From Nostoc paludosum FACHB-159 (GTDB taxonomy: Bacteria > Cyanobacteriota > Cyanobacteriia > Cyanobacteriales > Nostocaceae): DNA of 64,000 bases. The notes beneath the pieces are model-generated. The model saw only the letters and a program-made list of their open reading frames with translations, did not search any database and was not told the DNA's origin. The position numbers and the translations under genes are program-made. The stretch is from NCBI RefSeq assembly GCF_014698835.1, contig NZ_JACJTU010000012.1:1-64000 (forward strand), given 5' to 3'. Position 1 is the stretch's first letter; each line of letters opens with the position of its first letter. Of this stretch, positions 46,189-55,015 are shown piece by piece.

Positions 46189-46223
46189 GGGATGCTTGTT
46201 CTTACAGGCATCCCTTTATTTTT
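46189..46223 (+). terminator. Rho-independent terminator
   Basis: gggatgc / gcatccc stem (46189-46214) followed by tttatttttt. It ends the transcript that includes hairpin 1. Confidence 0.75.
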
Positions 46224-46709
46224 TGCACTCCCATTATTTAGCGATCGCTCTGTTTTAGTCTAAAGTCCAGTTTCAACAGCAGACATAGCTTTATTGATAA
46301 GCTTAACCTTGCCTCTTGATAATAATTATCATTCTTGTAAATAGTGATTTTATTGCTTGGAAGTCTCCGATCTGCTTGCAGGCTTAATAAAATCACGTCA
46401 TAAATTAACAATACTTTATTTGACATCTACCGAAAGAAAGAGTTATTAACTAGAAAGCTAATCGCTGGCAGAAATACTCGCAAATCGCTAAATTTTACTT
46501 TTGCAAGTTATTTTGCGTAAAAATACTGAACTTTTTCTTTTCAATACAGTTAATTATTGGTTACTAACATAATAGTTCCTAGTTTTACTAGCAGTGCAAA
46601 TCTAAAACTCAATTATTTTCAAAAGGCTTTTAGCTTTTGATCGGCCATAACTAGGTCAGTTTATTAGTTTGACGGTAATAAAGTTCAAATAATCGAGGGT
46701 GTATTCCAA

Positions 46710-48704
46710 ATGACTGAAAACATCGTCCTTAATAACTCAAACACTGAATCAGCAAAAATAACCAAGATAGAGGTTGGTAAACCGCTCAAAAAAGGCGAAC
46801 GATTAGTATCTCCCAATGGAAATTTTTTTGTTGAACTGACGGACGCCACCGGATTAGCTATGCGAGATACCCAAGGAAAGACGCTTTGGGTTTTAGACGT
46901 TACTCCGACATGGGCGGTAGATCGCTTAGAAATGCAGAGTGACAAGAACTTGGTTCTGTATACAGCTACAGGAAAAGCGTTATGGGCTGCAAATATCCAT
47001 CCTGCTGGAGTGAGTGGTAGCGAGTGCTGTGTGCTTGATGATGATGGAAAACTGGTCGTTTCCAACTGGGGTGGATCTTTGTGGTCTTTGGATGAGGCAA
47101 AAAACATTGTTCAAAATCCGTCTGAGGGCTATCTGAAAGGACAAGAAGCTCTTCTGCCAAAAGATGCTTCTGGCAATCCCTATCAGCCAGGAAGCAGACC
47201 AGGAGAAAGAACTGTGATTGAGGTTGGTAAACCACTCAAAAAAGGCGAACGATTAGTATCTACCAATGGAAAGTTTTTTGTTGAACTGACTGACGCCACC
47301 GGATTAGCTGTGCGAGATATCCAAGGAAAGACGCTTTGGGTTTTAGAGGTTACTCCCACATGGGCGGTAGATCGCTTAGAAATGCAGAGTGACAAGAACT
47401 TGGTTCTGTATACAGCTACAGGAAAAGCGTTATGGGCTGCAAATATTCATTCTGCTGGAGTGAGTGGCAGCGAGTCTTGTGTGCTTGATAATAATGGAAG
47501 ACTGGTCGTTTCCAACTGGGGTGGATCTTTATGGTCTTTGGATGAGGCAGAAAATATTCTTCTGGCTCCGTCTGAGGACTATCTTAAAGGACAAGAAGCT
47601 CTTCTACTAAAAGATGCTTCTGGCGATCCCTATCAGCCAGGAAGTAGACCAGGAGAAAAAACTGTGATTGAGGTTGGCAAACCACTCAAAAAAGGTGAAC
47701 GATTAGTATCTACCAATGGAAAGTTTTTTGTTGAACTGACCGACGCGATCGGATTAGCTATGCGAGATGTCAAAGGAGAGATACTTTGGTCTTTAAATAT
47801 TCCTTCGCCCTCGGATGTCGATCGCTTAGAAATGCAGGGTGACAAGAACTTGGTTCTGTATACAGCTACAGGGAAGGCTTTATGGGCTGCAAATATTCAT
47901 TCTGCTGGAGTGAGTGGCAGCGAGCGTTGTGTGCTTGATAATGATGGACAACTGGTCGTTTCCAACTGGGGTGGATTTTTATGGTCTTCACAGGGAGCAG
48001 AAAACATAGTTCCGACTAACAACTATACTAATTATCTTAAAGAGCAAGCAGCTCTTCGCTTAAATAAAAACAGAATTAAGGTTGGCGAATCACTTAAAAA
48101 AGGTGAGCGATTAGTATCTGCTAATGGAAAGTTTTTTGTTGAACTGACCGACGCGACCGGATTAGCCATGCGAGATATTGAAGGAAAGATGCTTTGGGTT
48201 TTAGATATGGACTTGGAAAAACTCAAAACTCATCGAGAAAAACTCAAAATCGATCTGGAAAAACTCAAAGTGGATGAAATGGATTTTGTGTTCAAGGTTG
48301 AAGAAAACAAGGAACTAATTAATTCATTGAACAAGGAACTGATTAATTCATTGGAAATAGATTGCTTAACAATGAAGAATGACCAAAATTTTGTTCTGTA
48401 TATAAATAGTGCTTTATGGGCTACAAATACTAATTCTGGTAGAATTAGCAAGTGTACATCTTGTATAATTGATAACAATGGCAACTTATTAATTTTCAGT
48501 TTGGATGGAATTCTTTGGTCTTCACACGAAGCAAAAAACATTGTTCAAAATCCGTCTGAAAATTATCTTCAAAACCAGAACAGTCTTCTTCAGCGCAATC
48601 GTGAGCTTTTTAAAGAACTACAGGATCTGAAGAGAAAAATCGATAAATGGAATAATCCTAATCGCTTCACAGACAATGAATTTCTTGACATTTCACGCGA
48701 GTAA
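46710..48704 (+). CDS. Four-module bulb-type (B-lectin, mannose-binding) lectin protein
   Basis: 664 residues. Four tandem modules begin at DNA positions 46770, 47220, 47670 and 48078. The first three have an exact 450-bp (150-residue) period and are nearly identical. Each contains the bulb-lectin sugar site QxDxNxVxY (MQSDKNLVLY), then GKALWAAN and a GKLVVSNWGGSLW strand. In the fourth the site is KNDQNFVLY and a charged coiled-coil insert (DLEKLK-type heptads) splits the module. A short coiled coil ends the protein. There is no signal peptide, so export is unclear. Mannose binding is inferred from the motif. Confidence 0.85.
   Translation: MTENIVLNNSNTESAKITKIEVGKPLKKGERLVSPNGNFFVELTDATGLAMRDTQGKTLWVLDVTPTWAVDRLEMQSDKNLVLYTATGKALWAANIHPAGVSGSECCVLDDDGKLVVSNWGGSLWSLDEAKNIVQNPSEGYLKGQEALLPKDASGNPYQPGSRPGERTVIEVGKPLKKGERLVSTNGKFFVELTDATGLAVRDIQGKTLWVLEVTPTWAVDRLEMQSDKNLVLYTATGKALWAANIHSAGVSGSESCVLDNNGRLVVSNWGGSLWSLDEAENILLAPSEDYLKGQEALLLKDASGDPYQPGSRPGEKTVIEVGKPLKKGERLVSTNGKFFVELTDAIGLAMRDVKGEILWSLNIPSPSDVDRLEMQGDKNLVLYTATGKALWAANIHSAGVSGSERCVLDNDGQLVVSNWGGFLWSSQGAENIVPTNNYTNYLKEQAALRLNKNRIKVGESLKKGERLVSANGKFFVELTDATGLAMRDIEGKMLWVLDMDLEKLKTHREKLKIDLEKLKVDEMDFVFKVEENKELINSLNKELINSLEIDCLTMKNDQNFVLYINSALWATNTNSGRISKCTSCIIDNNGNLLIFSLDGILWSSHEAKNIVQNPSENYLQNQNSLLQRNRELFKELQDLKRKIDKWNNPNRFTDNEFLDISRE
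46770..48119 (+). repeat. 450-bp intragenic direct repeats in the lectin gene
   Basis: Three successive 450-bp units share long identical blocks (for example cgcttagaaatgcag and gacaagaacttggttctgta), which points to recent duplication or gene conversion. The fourth unit, 408 bp further on, is more divergent. Confidence 0.9.
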
Positions 48705-49361
48705 GTAAAAGTATCTAGATTTCCCCTAACGCTTTTTTATCAATTTAGGCAAAGAATATCCTGAAACCATTGTTTTTCCAAATTCACCCCAAAGCCAGCT
48801 AAAAGCTAAGACACGCGGGGAAATTTAACGCTTGTATCCTGAGAATAAAACTGTCCCGATCGGACAGTTTTATTTAGCTTTATTTTGTTACTCTAGTCAG
48901 AGGAAAAAAAGAAAAAGTCAAACAAAAGAGATCGATATCCACAGGAGCTTTGGCATCAAGACTGATACGTAAAACGCTTTTATCATCTAAAGCTCATTGA
49001 TGACAAAAGTGCTAGTTGCTCAAAAATTGCATCAATGATTTTATAAAATTTTGTTAATTTTTGATAAAATTTTCCATTTGCCGTCAATCAAACAAGTATT
49101 AAGTAACTGGATGTTAATAAAGTATAATCATGACAGTAGTTAATAGTTAGTACGAGCGAAGGCGAGCGAAGGCATCTAAGTTTATTCAAGCTCAACTCTC
49201 GTGTGATAAATCATACAACGAGGGCAGAAAAATATTTCCTTTCCAGTTATCAGTCAACAGTCAACCGTCAACGCTATGTTAAATGTTTCAAAAGTTAAAA
49301 AGGAGGATTGTAAGAAGTTAGTTATTGTATTGCTGGAAGGCAGCAATATGATGATAAAGCT
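48705..49361. other. Spacer between the lectin and pgl genes
   Basis: Holds the lectin terminator and otherwise AT-rich sequence with a gcgaaggcgagcgaaggc repeat near 49155 and a tcagtcaacagtcaaccgtc repeat near 49250. No gene seen. Confidence 0.6.
48844..48874 (+). terminator. Rho-independent terminator of the lectin gene
   Basis: Perfect 13-bp stem aataaaactgtcc / ggacagttttatt with a five-base loop (cgatc). The A and T arms make it able to work in both directions. It lies 140 bp past the lectin stop. Confidence 0.85.
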
Positions 49362-50084
49362 ATGAACAAAACGGTTGAAGTTCTACCGGATCAGTCAGCG
49401 CTAGTTGCAAGGGCGCTAGAATTAATTCTGTCCAAGTTAGAAACAGCCATTGAGCAACGGGGGCGATTTACCATCGCTTTATCAGGCGGTAGTACACCTA
49501 AGCCGTTATATGAAGCGATTGGCAATCAAAAATTGCCTTGGGATAAAATTCACGTATTCTGGGGGGATGAACGTTACGTACCACCCGATCATCCCGATAG
49601 CAATGAACTGATGACGCGTCGTGCATGGCTAGATCGTGTTGATATCCCAGCTGCTAACATTCACCCCGTACCGACTTTAGAAGCTGACCCAGCCCAGGCT
49701 GCTGCTAAGTATGAACAGCATCTAAAAGAATTTTTTAATTCTTCTGGAGCGGAGTTTCCCGTGTTGGATGTAATATTACTGGGAATGGGTGATGATGCAC
49801 ATACCGCATCTTTGTTTCCCCACACAGAGGCACTGAAAGTACGCGATCGCTTGGTCACTGTAGGTAACAAAAACGAAAGCCTGCGGATAACTTTTACATA
49901 CCCCTTCATCAACTCTGCTCGCAGCGTGATTTTTCTGGTTGCTGGTGTTAACAAAAGACCTGCTTTAGCGCAAGTCTTTGCACCTGTAGCCGATGACTTC
50001 ACTTACCCATCCCGTTTAATTCAGCCCCAAGGAGAACTTTGCTGGCTTCTCGATGCAGCAGCAGGTTCGGAACTCCAAACTTAA
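49362..50084 (+). CDS. pgl: 6-phosphogluconolactonase
   Basis: 240 residues. FTIALSGGSTPKPLYEAI, the VFWGDERYVPPDHPDSN block and ILLGMGDDAHTASLFPHT are diagnostic of DevB-type lactonases. Second step of the oxidative pentose phosphate pathway, a main NADPH source in the dark and in heterocysts. zwf, opcA and gnd are not nearby. ATG start. Confidence 0.95.
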   Translation: MNKTVEVLPDQSALVARALELILSKLETAIEQRGRFTIALSGGSTPKPLYEAIGNQKLPWDKIHVFWGDERYVPPDHPDSNELMTRRAWLDRVDIPAANIHPVPTLEADPAQAAAKYEQHLKEFFNSSGAEFPVLDVILLGMGDDAHTASLFPHTEALKVRDRLVTVGNKNESLRITFTYPFINSARSVIFLVAGVNKRPALAQVFAPVADDFTYPSRLIQPQGELCWLLDAAAGSELQT

Positions 50085-50388
50085 GCAAAGGGGGACTGGG
50101 GCATGGGGCAAAGGGCAAAGGGGAAAAGAAAGATCCCTCCCTTTTCCCTTTTACCTTTCCCCTTGGCGAAGCCATCCCCCCATCCCTTCAGGAGTAATTG
50201 CTAGAATCGAAAGCTAAGGCCGCCCCTGGAGCTTGCCAGTCCTAAGCTATTACGCTTTTAAGTTGCACAGTTATTCATGAGGTTCGTTGACCTTCAACAG
50301 TCAACAAGCAACACGAAAAAATGTGCTGCGTTAGACGCGCGACAGCTTACTTTATTTTTATGATGATCTTGAACAAAGGCTAAAATCG
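50085..50388. other. Spacer with purine-rich tract and a dispersed repeat
   Basis: ggggcaaagggg-type and ccctttacctttcccc tracts (50093-50165) can form a hairpin after pgl. A 48-bp sequence at 50245-50292 recurs at 56562-56609. No gene. Confidence 0.6.
50245..50292. repeat. 48-bp dispersed repeat, copy A
   Basis: agctattacgctttt...ggttcgttgacc; 40 of 48 positions match the copy at 56562-56609, in the same orientation. Both copies sit 95-175 bp upstream of a plus-strand gene. Confidence 0.65.
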
Positions 50389-51267
50389 ATGATCGTCTGC
50401 CCTAATTGCAATCATCCCAATCCTGACGGTGCTGTCCAGTGTGAAGCTTGTTATACGCCGTTACCAGCAACTACTCACTGTCCCAGTTGTGGGGCAACAG
50501 TGCAGGCTGATGCTGCATTCTGTGGTCAGTGTGGCTATAACTTGCACTCATCAACAGTTCCACACGTTCATGCCCCAGTGGCTGCAACAGTGACTCCCGA
50601 TATCGCCGTGGAAGTACCGCCGTTAGTTACACCCGATCCCCTTGTAGAACTTTTACAGCCAGATGCCTTGGGAATTAACAGTCCGAACTCCCATCCTCCT
50701 GTTAGCTCATCCTTACCACCAACAGCGGTGGCGGCTGCTCCAGTAACTCCGCCACAGCCATCTGTTACAGAAAACAGCCCCCCAACACCACCGCCAACCG
50801 TCGCCGCCCCACCTGTGGTATCTAGCCAAGGTATTCCGACGCCACCACCTTTGGAGCCAGCACCAACCCCACCAGATGAAGTACCTCCACCACTAGCACC
50901 ACCACCAACGGTAACTGCTGCCAGAACGCAGTTACAACAAGTGAATGCGCGGCTAGTCCACGTTCAAACGGATAGGTTGATTGAATTGCCGCAAAATCTC
51001 TCTGTGATTCATATCGGCAAGCCTAATGACCGGATTCCTCCAGATATTGATGTTTCAGGATTTCCCAATTCAGAAATTGTCTCCCGCATTCATGCAGATA
51101 TTCGCGTCGAAGGTGACGCTCACTATGTAGAAGATGTGGGAAGTTCCAATGGCACTTACATTAATAATTTGCCCCTGTTGCCGGGAAATCGCCACAGGTT
51201 GCGACCAGGCGATCGCATTAGTTTGGGCAAAGGAGATTTGATGACATTCCTGTTTCAACTTGCTTAG
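50389..51267 (+). CDS. FHA domain protein with double zinc ribbon
   Basis: 292 residues. Two zinc ribbons at the N terminus (CPNCNHPNP...CEAC and CPSCGA...CGQCG, residues 4-51), a Pro-rich linker (about 55-180) and a C-terminal FHA domain (about 205-290) with the phosphothreonine-binding pattern IGK, SRIHADI and SSNGTYINN. It binds phosphothreonine peptides, so it is a plausible target or partner of the Ser/Thr kinases abundant in this genome. No membrane helix. ATG start. Confidence 0.92.
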   Translation: MIVCPNCNHPNPDGAVQCEACYTPLPATTHCPSCGATVQADAAFCGQCGYNLHSSTVPHVHAPVAATVTPDIAVEVPPLVTPDPLVELLQPDALGINSPNSHPPVSSSLPPTAVAAAPVTPPQPSVTENSPPTPPPTVAAPPVVSSQGIPTPPPLEPAPTPPDEVPPPLAPPPTVTAARTQLQQVNARLVHVQTDRLIELPQNLSVIHIGKPNDRIPPDIDVSGFPNSEIVSRIHADIRVEGDAHYVEDVGSSNGTYINNLPLLPGNRHRLRPGDRISLGKGDLMTFLFQLA

Positions 51268-51407
51268 CTGATTTTCGAGCAATCGTAACATTAGTCTAAG
51301 TATTTTCTTCCTCCAGCATCCATTTTGGAGGAGAAACAAATCAACGGCATCAGACAAGCAATGGATAACTATGTTGTTCTGTTTAAGTAGTTAAATGCTG
51401 TGTAGTA

Positions 51408-51426
51408 ACTCCCCTTTATGGGGAGT
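51408..51426. terminator. Bidirectional hairpin between convergent genes
   Basis: actcccc / ggggagt stem with a five-base loop, located between the FHA gene (plus) and the glycosyltransferase gene (minus). AT-rich on both sides. Confidence 0.6.
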
Positions 51427-51464
51427 ATTATTAACTTTAATACTATTGAAATATTTACAGTTGG

Positions 51465-52736
51465 TTAAGCTGCAATCCGGGCGCGGGTATCGGATGTGGT
51501 TTGAGCTAGCAGACGAGTGTAGAGCTGAGTTAGTCGGAATCCCACACTGTACCAACTAAAGGCAATTTCTGTGCGTTGCCGAGCTGCTTCACCTAACTGG
51601 TCTCGCCAAGTTGGGTTAGTAAGAATGCGGTCTATGGCAGCAGCAAAAGCTACTTCATCTTTTGGCGGTGCAAGTAAGCCTGTGACTTCTGGTACAACAG
51701 TAAATTGCAATCCACCAACATTACTAGCTACCACTGGAGTTTTACTCGCCATTGCCTCAATGGCAACTAAACCAAAAGGTTCATAGTGGCTGGGCACGAC
51801 GCAGACATCAGCAGCGGCGTAGTAAAAGGGAAGGATAGTATCATCTAGGCGGCCGGGAAAGGTTGTACAATTTTCTAGTCCGAGTTCTGTGACGATGCTG
51901 GCAATGCGATCGCGTTCGATGCCATCACTCTGACCCGGACGACTACCACCGCCAATTATTAGCTGGAAGTTGTCCTCACCTCTAAAGCTAGACTTGGCAA
52001 CGGCTCTGACTAAGGTTTCTATTCCTTTGCGACGGTCAAAGCGTCCAACGTAGAGAACTATTTTAGCCTCTGGTGCAATTCCCAACTTTTCCCGCGCCAC
52101 AGACCGGGGAATTTCTCCAAATTTGTCGATATCGGTACCGCAAGGAATCATATCAATGTTTCCCTTGCTGGAAACGAGTAGCCGCATATGCTTCTGCTCT
52201 TGCGGACTAGTTGCAACCACACAGTCTACAGTTTCCAAGCAGGCTTTTTCTACAGCTAATCGCTGGGCAGCAATTACAGGAACATCACCAATACTTCTGT
52301 ATTTGACTGCTCCTAAAGAATGGTAAGTGTGAACTTGAATCAGCGGTTGCTGCTTTTTCAATTCCATACCAACCCAAGAAGACAACCAGTAGTTAGTATG
52401 AATTATGGGGTAACGGAACCCTTGCTGCTGCTGGAATTGCTGGAATTCTCTGATGAATTCTGGTAGATGGTCGAATAAGTTATCTCGCCCAATAAACTCT
52501 GCTGGGCCGGCTTTTAACCGAATAGTACGACAGTTTGGACTATGTTGAACGATGGCTGCTTGTTCGGGACTACTACGACGAGCAAACATATCCACCTGCC
52601 AACCAAGGTTTGCTAGTGCATAACCGACTTGACGCACATATACATTTTGACCTCCAGCTTCTTCTTGACCGATTTCAATAGCTGGGTCTCCATCAACAGA
52701 AATGAGGGCAATGCGATGTTTCTTATTCTGGAACAT
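51465..52736 (-). CDS. GT4 glycosyltransferase, sucrose-phosphate-synthase-like
   Basis: 423 residues, GT-B fold. N-terminal SVDGDPAIEIGQEEAGGQNVYVRQVGYALA resembles sucrose synthase and phosphate synthase; VGRFDRRKGIETLV, and the E-x7-E donor site HYEPFGLVAIEAMA (catalytic pair) are present. The length equals the minimal cyanobacterial SpsA lacking a phosphatase domain. It probably makes sucrose 6-phosphate from UDP- or ADP-glucose; a related GT4 activity is possible. No phosphatase gene adjoins it. Confidence 0.8.
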   Translation of the reverse strand: MFQNKKHRIALISVDGDPAIEIGQEEAGGQNVYVRQVGYALANLGWQVDMFARRSSPEQAAIVQHSPNCRTIRLKAGPAEFIGRDNLFDHLPEFIREFQQFQQQQGFRYPIIHTNYWLSSWVGMELKKQQPLIQVHTYHSLGAVKYRSIGDVPVIAAQRLAVEKACLETVDCVVATSPQEQKHMRLLVSSKGNIDMIPCGTDIDKFGEIPRSVAREKLGIAPEAKIVLYVGRFDRRKGIETLVRAVAKSSFRGEDNFQLIIGGGSRPGQSDGIERDRIASIVTELGLENCTTFPGRLDDTILPFYYAAADVCVVPSHYEPFGLVAIEAMASKTPVVASNVGGLQFTVVPEVTGLLAPPKDEVAFAAAIDRILTNPTWRDQLGEAARQRTEIAFSWYSVGFRLTQLYTRLLAQTTSDTRARIAA

Positions 52737-53273
52737 GGTTGAACTTTACCTCAAGGTAAATAACCCTGCCTCAAACGCCAGAAATCAAGGTAATATTATC
52801 CTCTTCTCAAGGCCGAGGGCAGGTACGACGAAGTGCAAAGTTACCAGCCAAAGGACACTGACGAGAACAAGGCATTACTTGTAGGAATGCTGCTCGTTCA
52901 GTCTCCTCTCAATGCCTACGAAGTTAGCTGACGGGCTAGGACTGAGAGATGTCCTTCTTGAAAAAGTTATGAGTTATGAATTATGAGTTATGAGTTATTT
53001 ACTTATTAAGCTTTAACTCTTTGACTCTTAACTCCTCACTTTTTCCTAGATACGCCCCAAAATTGGTTCCTCCGCTCCGGTTTACCCTTTACAAAAGTTT
53101 TCAGGTAATAAAGTGGATTAGGCAGACTGTATTTAATTTTCTTAAGATTTTATAACGTGGTTCATCAAACATGTCAACAGTGTGAACAAAAAATGTGTCG
53201 TGGGGGAGAGGGAATGGGGATTGGGCATTGGGCATAGGACATAGGGTCATAAATTCTCTTTTTCCCCATCTCC
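52737..53273. other. Spacer with heptamer and octamer repeats
   Basis: Near 52966-53000 there are four iterations of a tatgagt/tatgaat unit, and near 53215-53250 ggcattgggcataggac iterations. No gene supported. Holds the promoter of the glycosyltransferase. Confidence 0.6.
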
Positions 53274-54749
53274 CTATTCCCCACTTCCTCCAGCCATCAA
53301 TAGACCAATCTCTTCTACTGTCGTCTTTTGTGCATCCAAAACGGCGATAAACTCACCTCTGTAGATTACGGCAATGCGATCGCTCATGGACATTACTTCT
53401 TCTAACTCAGTAGAAATATACAAAATTGCTGCACCGCGATCGCACTCTTGCAATAATCGAGAATGTACTGCTTGTGTCGCCCCCACGTCTAAGCCCCGCG
53501 TTGGTTGCATGGCGATAATTAAATCTGGTTTTTGTGCGAGTTCTCGCGCCAAGACTATTTTTTGTTGGTTTCCTCCCGATAGCTGACTTACTTGCAAATT
53601 TTCGCCTGGGGCGCGGATATCAAATTCTTGCATGGTAGATTTGGCATAATTGGCGATCGCTGTTTTTTGTAATAAAAAATAACGACAAAATGGCAAAATT
53701 TTAAAATTCTTCAAAATCAAATTTTGAGCAATAGTAAATTGCAATACCAAACCAGTTTTTTGCCTATCCTCTGGGATGTATCCGATGCTTGTTTCATTTG
53801 TAAAAAATTCTATTTTTCCCTGTTTGGCACTTCGTAAAAAAGCAATTGCATCTGCTAATTCTCGCTGTCCATTTCCATCAACACCAGCAATTCCTAAAAT
53901 TTCTCCTGCTCTGATTTGGAATGATATATTACGTACAGCAGTCAAACCTCGTTCATCTTCAACGTCTAAATTCTGCACCGACAATACGATTTTTCCTGGG
54001 GAAACTGGAGATTTATTGAGTTGTAAAACAACTTCTCGTCCCACCATCAATTCTGCTAATTGTTGAGGCGTTGCTGCTTGAGTTTTTGTAGTTGTGACTA
54101 CCTTTCCTCGTCGCAATACTGTTACTGTATCGCACAGATTTATCACTTCTTCTAATTTGTGGCTAATAAAAATAATTGTTTTGCCAGCACATGCAAGTTG
54201 ACGCAAAATAGTTATTAATGATGCTACTTCCGGCGGTGTTAAAACTGCTGTTGGCTCATCGAGAATTAATAATTTTGCTTGACGGTAGAGAACTTTGAGA
54301 ATTTCTACGCGCTGTTGTGCCCCTACTGATAAATTTTCTACTTTGACAGTAGGGTCAATTGCTAATCCGTAAGCTTGGGATAAGGCAGCAATTTCTTGTT
54401 GCTTTTGACGTAAATTTAGACGCCAATTGCTATTTGTCCCCAAGATAATATTCTCTGTGACAGTTAACTGTGGTATCAGCATGAAGTGTTGATAAATCAT
54501 ACCAATACCAAGTTTAATAGCCTCATTGGGCGAAGTAATTTTTACTGGTTGTTCCTGCAAATAAATTTGACCAGCATCAGGTTGATAAAGACCACTAATC
54601 AGATTCATTAAAGTAGTCTTTCCTGCTCCATTTTCCCCTAGAATTGCATGTATTTTCCCAGCTTCAATACTCAGGTTTATATTATCGTTTGCCAGAAATG
54701 AACCAAAGTACTTGCAGATTTTTTCTAAACGTAAATATATCATTTGCAA
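53274..54749 (-). CDS. ABC transporter ATPase with two cassettes (BMP/nucleoside or simple-sugar type)
   Basis: 491 residues. First cassette: Walker A GENGAGKTTL, signature LSVGAQQRVEIL, Walker B LLILDEPTAV. Second cassette: degenerate Walker A (GVDGNGQREL), signature LSGGNQQKIVLAREL and a TRGLDVGA D-loop. This arrangement is the RbsA/YufO class, which energises import of sugars or nucleosides with two permease subunits. It lies downstream of the BMP substrate-binding gene on the same strand. No permease gene lies between or beside them. Confidence 0.9.
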   Translation of the reverse strand: MQMIYLRLEKICKYFGSFLANDNINLSIEAGKIHAILGENGAGKTTLMNLISGLYQPDAGQIYLQEQPVKITSPNEAIKLGIGMIYQHFMLIPQLTVTENIILGTNSNWRLNLRQKQQEIAALSQAYGLAIDPTVKVENLSVGAQQRVEILKVLYRQAKLLILDEPTAVLTPPEVASLITILRQLACAGKTIIFISHKLEEVINLCDTVTVLRRGKVVTTTKTQAATPQQLAELMVGREVVLQLNKSPVSPGKIVLSVQNLDVEDERGLTAVRNISFQIRAGEILGIAGVDGNGQRELADAIAFLRSAKQGKIEFFTNETSIGYIPEDRQKTGLVLQFTIAQNLILKNFKILPFCRYFLLQKTAIANYAKSTMQEFDIRAPGENLQVSQLSGGNQQKIVLARELAQKPDLIIAMQPTRGLDVGATQAVHSRLLQECDRGAAILYISTELEEVMSMSDRIAVIYRGEFIAVLDAQKTTVEEIGLLMAGGSGE

Positions 54750-55015
54750 TTATTTTACAATAAATATAGCAATCCTAAATCATTCATGAAAAAATTTATT
54801 GCCTATACTTCGACTTCTCTACGAGACGCTACGCGTAGCTTGCTTCCCCGTAGGGGTACGCTCAGTACAAGTTGCCTATTGCCTACCCACATAGATAAAT
54901 TCATCAATCAAATCAGGCTGCTATATTTTAAAATCTCTTAAGGTTTTGAAACTTGCGGGGACACGTTTCGTTTGTGTAGATGCCGTTTATAAGTGCTCAT
55001 TTCCCTTTTCAGCCA
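54750..55015. repeat. Spacer with a Nostoc small dispersed repeat
   Basis: 54815-54875 carries ctctacgagacgctacgcgtag, then cttgcttccccgtaggggta and cgctcagtacaagt, a palindrome-containing repeat type common in Nostoc. The ctacgcgtag core is self-complementary. It separates the ABC ATPase from the BMP gene, which may uncouple them. Confidence 0.55.

Larger units (their letters stand above)
45886..46709. other. Long spacer with hairpins; candidate small RNA
   Basis: No gene of usual size. A 25-codon ATG frame (46067-46144) without a ribosome site is followed by two consecutive hairpins (46143-46184 and 46189-46214), the second with a U tract. This suggests a short transcript. The right half is AT-rich and holds the lectin promoter. 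Confidence 0.45.

Noticed and set aside
46238..46426. 62-codon minus-strand frame in the rph-lectin spacer
   Set aside because: No ribosome site; overlaps the U tract side of a terminator region; unconvincing composition.
54744..54941. 65-codon plus-strand frame
   Set aside because: Consists largely of a Nostoc dispersed repeat.
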